From CAZSHX01 sp964606895 (GTDB lineage Bacteria; Bacteroidota; Ignavibacteria; Kapaibacteriales; UBA2268), in the NCBI GenBank assembly GCA_964606895.1, contig CAZSHX010000042.1, forward strand, positions 1-40,558: a stretch of DNA of 40,558 nt, given 5' to 3'. Each line of letters opens with the position of its first letter. Within the stretch, counting starts at the first letter, position 1. The position numbers and the translations under genes are program-made. The notes under the pieces were generated by a model. The model had not been told where the DNA came from. It saw only the letters and a list, made by a program, of their open reading frames with translations, and did no database searches. Shown in pieces: positions 8,964-16,918 of this stretch.

Positions 8964-9821
8964 TCAAGATTCAAAATTATTCTTCTTCATAAATTCTTTT
9001 ATTTCAGATTCAAATGGTTGAATAAAAGTATAGGAGATATAGAAATCATCACTATCAAAAGTTATATCTTTTTCATACAATTGAGTTCCTCTTAAAAGTA
9101 ATTTTCTATTTAATATTTCTTCATCAATAATTTCAAAATCATCAACCCCCTTAATGGTAAAATCATTATTCTCATCGAAATCACCATATTGGATATTCCC
9201 ACCAACACTTGGTACTTCTTCATCCTGATTTACAATTCTTAATAATTTTAATGGCTCAATATTGGCATGATTTAACAAAAGTTTTTCAGCAGCTTTCTTC
9301 CCACTTCCTAAAAACTCAATACCGTTATCAATAAGTATTTTATTGTAAATAGCTTTTGGTGGATATTTTTCAGTTATTAATTCAAACTTATAGGTCTTAA
9401 TAAATTTGTCTTTAGGGCAAAATCCAGTAATAAAAAAATCAGCTTTCCCATCTTCATATAATTCCTCACAAAGTTTGACAGATATATGTTGATAAAACTT
9501 AGCAATTATTTTAGCAATTCCATCCATTGAAAACTCTGTGTCCTTTGTATATTGTAACCTTTGAAGAACCTCGTAAATTGTTTCTTTGGCAACATAACCA
9601 TTAGTTGCGTATCCTGAAAAACAAAGTCCTATAAAGTGATTATAATCTAATGTTTGTTCTCCTGTATCAAAATTTATTGGTGAATAAATTTTCACAGGTA
9701 TCGAAAAGACTTTAATTCCAACATCTACATAATTATCTAAATTGGTTTTTCTCAATGTTATTCTACTATCAGATGCGAAGTGAATATTATTCACCGTTTT
9801 CCAAGCCATACAAAGTGTCAT
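8964..9821 (-). CDS. Stand-alone proteasome/HslV-like Ntn-hydrolase candidate
   Basis: 285 residues, ATG start at 9821 with AGGAG 8 bases upstream. After Met removal the N-terminus would be Thr1 (TLCMAWKT...). Next comes HFASDSRIT with Asp at mature position 17, then VGIKVF with Lys at mature position 36, and FIGLCFSGYATNG, which resembles the HslV/proteasome strand VIAGFAG. In proteasome beta subunits and HslV the catalytic set is Thr1, Asp17, Lys33, so the pattern fits an Ntn-hydrolase. The C-terminal 100 residues are acidic and unlike HslV. No unfoldase gene is nearby. It lies upstream of and in the same direction as the ImmA/PIN pair, 179 bp away. Function unknown; a threonine peptidase or self-processing hydrolase in a defence setting is inferred. 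Confidence 0.6.
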   Translation of the reverse strand: MTLCMAWKTVNNIHFASDSRITLRKTNLDNYVDVGIKVFSIPVKIYSPINFDTGEQTLDYNHFIGLCFSGYATNGYVAKETIYEVLQRLQYTKDTEFSMDGIAKIIAKFYQHISVKLCEELYEDGKADFFITGFCPKDKFIKTYKFELITEKYPPKAIYNKILIDNGIEFLGSGKKAAEKLLLNHANIEPLKLLRIVNQDEEVPSVGGNIQYGDFDENNDFTIKGVDDFEIIDEEILNRKLLLRGTQLYEKDITFDSDDFYISYTFIQPFESEIKEFMKKNNFES

Positions 9822-9853
9822 TAAATCAACTCCTAAATAAAAAACTCACCTTA

Positions 9854-9907
9854 AATAGTCCCCAAATATCCTTATTTCTTTGTACCACAACAGAATAGTC
9901 CCCAAAT
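9854..9907. promoter_or_regulatory. Two 14-bp direct repeats upstream of the Ntn-hydrolase candidate
   Basis: AATAGTCCCCAAAT occurs at 9854-9867 and again at 9894-9907, 40 bp apart, just upstream of the start at 9821. Four helical turns of spacing suits an operator bound on one face of the helix. A related ATAGTCCCCAT stands near 13224. No regulator was identified. Confidence 0.4.
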
Positions 9908-10090
9908 CTTCCTTACTCTATACATTTTAACCATTTACTATTTTACCTTTAAAAATTTCTGTCTCATTTCAAAGTTCCGAACGTCGCATGAATACTAAGT
10001 ATTTAACGATTTGTCCCCGTTTTGTCCCTTTTCAATTTTTCAAAATTCTTTAATACTATATTTTTCAATTACTTAACATGTGTTACGTAA

Positions 10091-11632
10091 CTATTCCCAC
10101 TCTATCGTCCCCGGTGGTTTGCTCGTTACGTCATAGACCACACGGTTGATGCCGCGAACTTCGTTGATTATGCGGTTGCTCATTTTTGCAAGGACTTCGG
10201 GCGGAAAGGCAAACCAGTCTGCCGTCATTCCGTCGGTTGACGTTACGGCACGCAAAGCACAAACATTTTCGTAAGTTCGCTCGTCGCCCATCACTCCTAC
10301 GCTTTGAACAGGAAGTAAAACAACAAATGCCTGCCAAATTTGGTTGTAAAGCCCTGCATTGCGGATTTCCTCAAGGTAAATATCGTCAGCCCTGCGAAGT
10401 ACGTCAAGGCGTTCTTTGGTCAGGTCGCCCAAAATCCTGATTGCCAAGCCCGGACCCGGGAACGGATGCCGTTCAACAAACCAGTCGGGAACGCCAAGCT
10501 CCCTGCCGACCTGCCTGACTTCGTCCTTGAATAGTTCGCGGAAGGGTTCGAGGATTTTCAGATTCATTTTTTCGGGCAAACCGCCCACGTTATGATGCGA
10601 TTTGATTGTTGCCGAGGGACCTTTGATTGAAACCGATTCAATAACATCGGGATAGAGAGTCCCCTGGGCGAGCCATTTTGCATCGTTGAATTTCAAAGCG
10701 GCAACGTCGAACAAATCAATGAATGTTCCGCCGATGATTTTCCGCTTTTGTTCGGGTTCGGTGATGCCGTTCAGCCTGCTCAGAAAGAGCTCGGAGCCGT
10801 CAATCACCTCAATCGAAATATTATACGATTCCTTGAACAGGTCGAAAATAATCTGACTTTCGTTTGTCCGCATTAGTCCCGAATCAATATGCACGCAGTG
10901 AAGCCTGTCCCCGATTGCTTTGTGGAGCAGAACTGCCAGCACGGTGGAATCCACTCCCCCGCTTAATGCACAGATTACACCTCCGTCGCCTACGGTTTCG
11001 CGGATTAATTTCAGTTGCGTTTCGATGAACGAATGGGCATTCCAATCGTCCACGCATCCGCAGATTTTCCGAACGAAATTATTCAGAATTTTATTTCCTT
11101 CGGCTGTGTGGTGCACTTCGGGATGGAACTGAATGCCGTAAATTTTACCTGTTTTTGAACGGACGGCACAAACGGGAGAATTATCCGTGTGGGCAATCAC
11201 TTCAAAATCCGATGGCTTCATCGTTAAAGCATCGCCATGACTCATCCAGACCACAGAATTACTGCTCACCCCTGCAAATAAATCGGATGTGGAGTCAATA
11301 ATCAGTTCAGCCCTGCCGAATTCCCGTCTTGCGGCTTTGTCCACCGAGCCGCCCTTGTTGTAGGCAAGGAGCTGAAGCCCGTAGCAGATGCCGAGAACAG
11401 GAATCCCAAGCGAAAAGACATCGAACGAGGGAATCGGTGCTCCTTCGGCATAGACGCTGGAAGGACCGCCCGAAAGGATAATTCCTTTTGGGTGCTGGGC
11501 AAGGAGTTCGCTTTGGGCGATAGAAAACGGATAGATTTCCGCATAAACTCCGCATTCACGAACTTTGCGGGCAATCAACTGAGTGTATTGCGACCCGAAA
11601 TCGAGTATAATTATTTTTTCTTGTGTTTGCAT
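10091..11632 (-). CDS. guaA: GMP synthase (glutamine-hydrolysing)
   Basis: 513 residues from ATG 11632 (MQTQEKIIILDFGSQYTQL). A longer frame to 11686 adds 18 residues not found in the family, so I chose 11632. The N-terminal class I glutamine amidotransferase has SGGPSSVY, GICYGLQ (nucleophile Cys83) and FHPEVHHT. The ATP-pyrophosphatase has the SGGVDS P-loop, and the dimerisation domain ends in KPPGTIEWE as in complete GuaA. It converts XMP to GMP using glutamine and ATP. Full length and intact. Its GC content and codon use are clearly higher than the AT-rich defence genes on both sides, so this is a core gene with accessory DNA inserted around it. Confidence 0.97.
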   Translation of the reverse strand: MQTQEKIIILDFGSQYTQLIARKVRECGVYAEIYPFSIAQSELLAQHPKGIILSGGPSSVYAEGAPIPSFDVFSLGIPVLGICYGLQLLAYNKGGSVDKAARREFGRAELIIDSTSDLFAGVSSNSVVWMSHGDALTMKPSDFEVIAHTDNSPVCAVRSKTGKIYGIQFHPEVHHTAEGNKILNNFVRKICGCVDDWNAHSFIETQLKLIRETVGDGGVICALSGGVDSTVLAVLLHKAIGDRLHCVHIDSGLMRTNESQIIFDLFKESYNISIEVIDGSELFLSRLNGITEPEQKRKIIGGTFIDLFDVAALKFNDAKWLAQGTLYPDVIESVSIKGPSATIKSHHNVGGLPEKMNLKILEPFRELFKDEVRQVGRELGVPDWFVERHPFPGPGLAIRILGDLTKERLDVLRRADDIYLEEIRNAGLYNQIWQAFVVLLPVQSVGVMGDERTYENVCALRAVTSTDGMTADWFAFPPEVLAKMSNRIINEVRGINRVVYDVTSKPPGTIEWE

Positions 11633-11794
11633 TATAAATTCTTGAATTTTAAATAAAAAATTTATGCAAATTAATGAATTGGACAATGAATATCAAAAAG
11701 AGTTAGCGAGATAGCAAAAATATTGGAATGAATCAAAAGGAATAACCTTTCAGTTTTATTTTGGAGAAAGTCAAAAAATATTATAAATTGCTAT

Positions 11795-11813
11795 TTAATT
11801 TAGTGGGATTTGG
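11795..11813 (+). repeat. Shared leader motif, copy 1
   Basis: TTAATTTAGTGGGATTTGG, 19 bp, ends 18 bp before the start of the Mrr/ImmA gene and is repeated exactly at 13311-13329 before the next nuclease gene. Confidence 0.8.
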
Positions 11814-11831
11814 AAGAAATGGGATGGCGAT

Positions 11832-13145
11832 ATGGCTAAAAAACACTCAACAACTATAATAAATCATGAGAATTCAACTCAAAAAGGGGATACTTTTGAA
11901 AATAAGGTATTTGGTATAATTCAAGGATTGTTAAACAATGACGAATTTTATGTTCCCAGCAAAAAAAGTCAAATATTTAGCAAAAAAAAGTATTTTTCTG
12001 AAAGAAGGAAAGATTATATAAGTGTTGACATTTCAATAGAGACTTATATTAATAGCGAGAATAAATATTCAGTTTTGTCAATTATTGAATGCAAAAATTA
12101 CAGTCAAAAAGGTGTACCGGTTGATGACGTTGAAGAGTTTGATTCAAAATTAAATCAGATTGGTGAACATAATACAAAAGGGATAATAGTAACAAGTTCG
12201 CATTTTCAAAAAAGTGCAATTATTCTTGCAGAGTCTAAAAAAATTGGATTAATACGGATTAATGAAAAGAACGAAGTTGACTGGGTCAATTATAGAAAAG
12301 AAAGTAAGAATGATTTTTCTTTAAACTCCATAAGATCAAAATTAAGTTCTGCAAATATAATATCCAACTTTGTTGGATTTTATAACCAGCATAGCTTCAT
12401 TGATTTACCCAATTTCTTAATTGAAGTTGGTATTATTGATAAATATATAAATAAACCAAAATATATTATTTTGCCTTATAGAACAGAAATAGAAATTGAA
12501 GGTATAATAAAGGACTTGGGATTATATCGATTTTATTCAGACGGAAAGTTAGATTCGAACCTTATTTGTGAATATTTTAGAGAAAACTCTGGATTATCTT
12601 TTAATTTCAATAATGATTTGGGGTACTTTGAGTCTAATAAAGTTTTAGGAAAAATAACTTTTAAACCCCTTGAGATATCAATTTCAAAGGATTTATTGTC
12701 TGATAATAATAGATGGAGGTTTACTCTTGCTCATGAAATTGGACATTTTATATTACATTATAACGATTTGAGTAGCTATCTTGATGAAAATATAGAGAAT
12801 GAAATAACATTAGATATTAATTTGGACAAACAATTATCATTGGATAATAAACGAATGGAGATTCAGGCAAACATTTTTGCCAGTAGATTACTAATCCCAC
12901 AAGATCAGTTTATACGTCATGTATCGGATTATTTCAATAGGGAAAGAATAAATAGAGGTCGATTGTATTTTGATAGCCAGAAGTGCAATCAAGAATTGAC
13001 AATGAAATTGCTTCATGAACTGGAAAATATTTTTGGTGTTTCAAAAGAGGCTGTAAAAATTAGATTAATTTCTCAAAAATTACTCATTGATGCCAGAGAT
13101 ACAGCATTTCAAAATTTTTCCCAAAGAAGAAAACAAATTCATTAG
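11832..13145 (+). CDS. Mrr-like nuclease fused to ImmA/IrrE metallopeptidase
   Basis: 437 residues, ATG 11832. The N-terminal domain (about 15-160) has GDTFE (19-23), VDISIE (Asp66), IIECKNY (Glu86, Lys88) and QIGEHNTKGIIVTSSHFQ. This is the D...ExK pattern of PD-(D/E)XK nucleases of the Mrr type; Cys87 stands between Glu and Lys. The C-terminal domain (about 170-415) is an ImmA/IrrE-type zinc peptidase with TLAHEIGHFILH (His301, Glu302, His305) and the third-ligand helix MEIQANIFASRLLIPQ (Glu343). A DNA-cutting domain joined to a regulatory peptidase in one chain suggests a single-gene defence or self-regulated nuclease. It is AT-rich, in the opposite direction to guaA, and shares its leader with the next gene. 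Confidence 0.8.
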   Translation: MAKKHSTTIINHENSTQKGDTFENKVFGIIQGLLNNDEFYVPSKKSQIFSKKKYFSERRKDYISVDISIETYINSENKYSVLSIIECKNYSQKGVPVDDVEEFDSKLNQIGEHNTKGIIVTSSHFQKSAIILAESKKIGLIRINEKNEVDWVNYRKESKNDFSLNSIRSKLSSANIISNFVGFYNQHSFIDLPNFLIEVGIIDKYINKPKYIILPYRTEIEIEGIIKDLGLYRFYSDGKLDSNLICEYFRENSGLSFNFNNDLGYFESNKVLGKITFKPLEISISKDLLSDNNRWRFTLAHEIGHFILHYNDLSSYLDENIENEITLDINLDKQLSLDNKRMEIQANIFASRLLIPQDQFIRHVSDYFNRERINRGRLYFDSQKCNQELTMKLLHELENIFGVSKEAVKIRLISQKLLIDARDTAFQNFSQRRKQIH

Positions 13146-13257
13146 CAAATAATGGCGAGTGGCAATTAAATGCTTTATTGTACATCACTCCAATTTTAGT
13201 ATTGATGTAAAAGACAGTAATTTATAGTCCCCATTCCTAATTTGTGATTTTTGTTCG

Positions 13258-13293
13258 ATTCCCCAAAAGAAAATGCTTGATATTTTGGATTTA
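13258..13293 (+). repeat. 36-bp direct repeat, left copy, flanking the NucS-like gene
   Basis: Matches 14575-14610 at 34 of 36 positions; the first 22 bases are identical. CCAAAA near its start and TTTTGG near its end form an internal inverted repeat. Confidence 0.85.
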
Positions 13294-13310
13294 TTTTGAT
13301 AATTTACTTC

Positions 13311-13356
13311 TTAATTTAGTGGGATTTGGCAGAATGTGAGTTGGCGGTAACGCCAA
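13311..13356 (+). repeat. Shared leader motif, copy 2, with a small hairpin
   Basis: 13311-13329 is identical to 11795-11813. It is followed by TTGGCG GTAA CGCCAA (13341-13356), a 6-bp stem with a tetraloop, 15 bp before the start codon at 13372. At the matching place the first gene reads ATGGCGATATGGCT. Confidence 0.7.
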
Positions 13357-13371
13357 AGAAACAAAATTAGT

Positions 13372-14457
13372 ATGAGCTTCTGGAAAATAACAAATAACAA
13401 CAAACCTGAAAAGGTTTCAGCGACTAAACTCAAGAACGAACATATTTTAGAGAAACATCTTGAGGACTGGATAGAAAGTAGTATAGACATTCTTGGTGAA
13501 GCACTTTTAATCATTGGGCGACAAGTAATAATACCAGAAGTAAAAGACCGATTGGATTTGCTTGCTCTTGACCCAAAGGGTAACGCAGTGATCATTGAAC
13601 TTAAAAGAGGCAAAATGACGGATCCAATTGATATGCAAGCATTGCGTTACGCAAGCTACATATCAAAATGGGATTTTACCGATTTTGAGAACCAAGCAAA
13701 ATCATATTTAAATAACCGAGAGGAATTTAATTTCAATGAATATTTCGAAAATTTTTGCATCCAGTCTGGAGTTGATGAAATTCCTGACATTAATACCAAT
13801 CAAAGAATAATTATTGCGGGATCAGAAGTAAAAGACAAGCTTGGGAGTGTTGCTTTATGGCTCTACGAACACAACATTGACATAAAGGTAATAGAAATCG
13901 ATAGTTTCAAGGAAGGAGACACACTTCTTATCCAACCTCGTATTATTATACCTTTAGCAATAAATAAATTTTCAGAAATTGGAAAAGCCACTAAAGGTGA
14001 CGTTTCAAAACCTTGGTTGTCATCAGGAAAATCATGGCATTTGGAAAAAAGAATGAAATTAAAGACTAAAGAAATGTTTCTTCTACTTGACAATATTATT
14101 AGAGATAGTTTAACAGTTCAAGGACCAAGTTACGAACAAAAATTTTATATCACATACCAGTCTGGTAATTATAATTGGCTTGTTGTTAGGTCCCACGCTA
14201 ACTTTCTTGTTTTGCAATTCTCGATCAAAACAAACTCTATGGATAAATCGTTAATTGCAAAACAATTAGAGATAGAAGTATTTGATGCAGACGATACACT
14301 TTCAGAAAAACTCAATTTACCGAGTTCAATATATTTAAAGAAGCGAAATGAAACATCCGATAGAATTTTACTTAGGATAAAAGACGATTTCGACTTGCAA
14401 AAACCTGCTTTTTTGAGTTTTCTCAAAGACACAATTATTAATTCATCAAAATCCTAA
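13372..14457 (+). CDS. NucS/DUF91-like PD-(D/E)XK nuclease
   Basis: 361 residues, ATG 13372; no Shine-Dalgarno is visible, as is common in this phylum. The nuclease signature is DRLDLLALDPKGNAVIIELK (Asp62, Glu76, Lys78), followed by GKMTDPIDMQALRYASYIS, which matches DUF91/NucS-type nucleases where the helix after the active site carries a conserved Gln. The last 130 residues form a separate domain, with YNWLVVRSHANFLVLQF and a charged C-terminus, that I do not recognise firmly; it resembles C-terminal domains often attached to such nucleases. Probably a DNA nuclease in defence or repair. It is flanked by 36-bp direct repeats and follows the Mrr/ImmA gene in the same direction. Confidence 0.78.
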   Translation: MSFWKITNNNKPEKVSATKLKNEHILEKHLEDWIESSIDILGEALLIIGRQVIIPEVKDRLDLLALDPKGNAVIIELKRGKMTDPIDMQALRYASYISKWDFTDFENQAKSYLNNREEFNFNEYFENFCIQSGVDEIPDINTNQRIIIAGSEVKDKLGSVALWLYEHNIDIKVIEIDSFKEGDTLLIQPRIIIPLAINKFSEIGKATKGDVSKPWLSSGKSWHLEKRMKLKTKEMFLLLDNIIRDSLTVQGPSYEQKFYITYQSGNYNWLVVRSHANFLVLQFSIKTNSMDKSLIAKQLEIEVFDADDTLSEKLNLPSSIYLKKRNETSDRILLRIKDDFDLQKPAFLSFLKDTIINSSKS

Positions 14458-14840
14458 CCAAATATCTGAAAATATTGTAATTCTACCCAAAATAGCAAAT
14501 ACTAAAAATTAGGGTGCTGTAGTTAATCACATCATCTGCAAACATCCATTTTCATACAATGAGATGGAGATACCATTCCCCAAAAGAAAATGCTTGCTCT
14601 TTTGGATTTATAGCAGAGATTCAATTAATATTGACAATCTGTTTATAGCCGTATGGCTGATAATAACTCTATGAAAAATTTGACCAAAAAGCCTCATCAA
14701 TATTTATTACATCTTTTCCATAGCAATAAATAATCATTATTTTCGTTTATTTCTTGTGAGTGCGTTCATTGACATATTTAAACCCCAAACCGAATTTCCG
14801 CAAAAAATATGACATTTGGAATTTCATAACATACATCAAA
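14458..14840. other. Gene-free interval after the nuclease cassette
   Basis: Contains the right 36-bp repeat (14575-14610), a small hairpin AGCC GTAT GGCT (14647-14658) and, 12 bp after it, a 20-codon reading frame from ATG 14671 to a stop at 14733. No other gene is supportable. The order repeat, hairpin, ATG mimics the leader of the NucS-like gene and may mark a lost cassette. Confidence 0.5.
14575..14610 (+). repeat. 36-bp direct repeat, right copy
   Basis: 34 of 36 bases match 13258-13293. The copies are 1317 bp apart start to start and enclose exactly one gene. Confidence 0.85.
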
Positions 14841-14857
14841 AATTGCATCTTTTTCAC

Positions 14858-15922
14858 TCCAATGATGCAAAAGATGCAATGGCTTAAAAATCGTTATTTG
14901 AAATAAAATCAATAGCTTAAGCGAATATGTATTGCATCTTTATCCCAAAAAAAGTAAAAGATGCAATGCAATTTGGGAAAATGATGAAATTTAAGATTTC
15001 GCGTTGCGAATAAACATTTGTAACAGCGAAACAGCCCATGGTATTTCAATCGCGTAGCGATTGGATATAAAACGAACATTTGCCGTCGTTTTTAGATTTA
15101 ACCCCTCACGGGGTTAAGGAATCTTGGAAGGTTCGATGTGTTACAAATATTCATTCCCTCTGGGAATAAGAAGAATGAAATACAAACAAAAATTGCATCT
15201 TTTGCATCTTTTTCACTCCAAAGATGCAATGATGCAAAATACGTTATTTGAAATAATATCAATGGTTTAGGCGAATAATTATTGCATCTTTATCCAAAAA
15301 AAAATAAAAGATGCAATGCAATTTGGGAAAATGATGAAATTAAAGATTTCGCGTAGCGAATAAATAGTTGTAATAACGAAAAACCCCGACGGATTTCTAT
15401 CGCGTAGCGATTGAATATAAAACGAACATTTGCCGTCGTTTTTATATTTAACCCCTAAAGGGGTTAAGGAATCTTGGGAGGTTCGATGTGATACAAATAT
15501 TCATTCCCTCTGGGAATAAGAAGAATGAAAAACAACCCAAAAATTGCATCAATTGCATTCCAATGATGCAAAAGATGCAATGGCTTAAAAATCGTTATTT
15601 GAAATAAAATCAATAGCTTAAGCGAATATGTATTGCATCTTTATCCCAAAAAAAGTAAAAGATGCAATGCAATTTGGGAAAATGATGAAATTTAAGATTT
15701 CGCGTTGCGAATAAACATTTGTAACAGCGAAACAGCCCATGGTATTTCAATCGCGTAGCGATTGGATATAAAACGAACATTTGCCGTCGTTTTTAGATTT
15801 AACCCCTCACGGGGTTAAGGAATCTTGGAAGGTTCGATGTGTTACAAATATTCATTCCCTCTGGGAATAAGAAGAATGAAATACAAACAAAAATTGCATC
15901 TTTTGCATCTTTTTCACTCCAA
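14858..15922 (+). repeat. Higher-order 701-bp tandem duplication within the array
   Basis: 14858-15221 is identical to 15559-15922 (364 bp, offset 701 bp), and similarity continues beyond. The unit A+B was therefore copied as C+D recently enough to have no differences over this stretch. Confidence 0.85.
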
Positions 15923-16660
15923 TGATGCAATGATGCAAAATACGTTATTTGAAATAATATCAACAGGTTATGCGAATATGTATTGCATCTTTATACAAAA
16001 AAAAATAAAAGATGCAATTCAATTTGGGAAAATTTAGGAAAGAATGAATCTTAATCATCTTAATCAGAAATCATAAGAATTACAGTTCAGAAATCTTTGC
16101 AGAATATTCACCAAATTGCATCAATTGTATTCCAATGATGCAAAATATGCAATGGACAATATTCCGTTATTTGAAATAATATCATTTGGTTAGCTGAAAA
16201 AGGGATTGCATCTTTTACATCATTTATTTTTGAGGATGCAATGCAATTTGGAGAAAAGGAAGGGAAAATCATCCAGTTTCGCGTAGCGAATAAATGGTTG
16301 TAATAGCGAATCAACCCTTAGCATTTCAATCGCGTAGCGATTGAATATAAAACGAATAGTTGTCGTCATTTTCTTATTTAACCCCTAACGGGGTTAAAGA
16401 TTCTTGGGAGGTACGATTTGTTTTACAAATATTCATTCCCTCTGGGAATCAGAAAAATCTAAAAATAGCCAAAAATTGCATCTTTTTGCATCCAAAGATG
16501 CAAGGAAGTGAAATCCTTTATTTGAAATAAAATCAAGGTCTTAGGCGAATAATTATTGCATCTTTATCCAAAAAAAATAAAAGATGCAATGCAATTTTCG
16601 AAAATTTAGGAAAGAATGAATCTTAATCATCTTAATCACAGAAATCAAGAAAAAGTCAGA

Positions 16661-16745
16661 ATTAGGATTCTTAGGATTTAAAGATGGTAGGATTATTTCA
16701 AAATATATAATCCTTCAATCCTAAAATCCTACTATTCCTATTTCA
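16661..16745. repeat. AGGATT/AATCCT inverted-repeat cluster
   Basis: Inside the F-G spacer, several AGGATT words face several AATCCT words, including AGGATTAT facing ATAATCCT around a 10-base loop. It is absent from the other spacers, so it is a separate insertion or expansion. Confidence 0.6.
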
Positions 16746-16918
16746 GACATTCTTGCCGAATATTCACCAAATTGCATCAATTGCATCCCAATAATGCAAA
16801 AGATGCAATGGGGCAAAAAAGGTTATTTGAAATAAAATCAATGGTTTAGGCGAAAAAGCATTGCATCTTTTTCTGAAAAAAAAATAAGATGCAATTTGGG
16901 TATGTAATTATATGTTCA

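Larger units (their letters stand above)
14841..16900 (+). repeat. Tandem array of seven MITE-like TTGCATC/GATGCAA elements
   Basis: Seven cores: A 14841-14977, B 15191-15327, C 15542-15678, D 15892-16028, E 16114-16251, F 16474-16600, G 16770-16900. Each begins near AAATTGCAT and ends near ATGCAATTT, a 9-bp terminal inverted repeat. Each holds a 5' hairpin (TTGCATC/GATGCAA), a conserved middle (GTTATTTGAAATAAAATCAA then GCGAA), and a 3' hairpin whose best form is ATTGCATCTTT paired with AAAGATGCAAT. Spacers are of two kinds. After A, B, C and E come about 215 bp with palindromes TTCGCGTAGCGAA, ATCGCGTAGCGAT, an AACCCC/GGGGTT stem and ATTCCCTCTGGGAAT. After D and F comes AAAATTTAGGAAAGAATGAA followed by TTAATCATCTTAATC. 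No real gene lies inside; small open frames here are repeat shadows. Confidence 0.88.

Noticed and set aside
11633..11686. Longer N-terminus for guaA
   Set aside because: The added 18 residues do not resemble GuaA, whose family starts close to the ILDFGSQ motif.
13258..14610. Integron cassette with attC site
   Set aside because: The repeats lack the GTTRRRY/RYYYAAC core and there is no integrase gene in the window.
15825..16037. 70-codon open frame inside the repeat array
   Set aside because: It runs through repeat units and palindromes, has no ribosome site, and the sister copy about 701 bp upstream is not kept as a gene.
14841..16900. CRISPR array
   Set aside because: Units are about 137 bp with palindromic spacers of shared sequence; spacers are not unique 25-40-bp segments and no cas genes are present.
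14841..16900. REP elements with a RAYT (REP-associated) transposase
   Set aside because: Palindromes look REP-like, but no Y1 transposase gene lies in the window; the only transposase is IS630 type and its ends differ.
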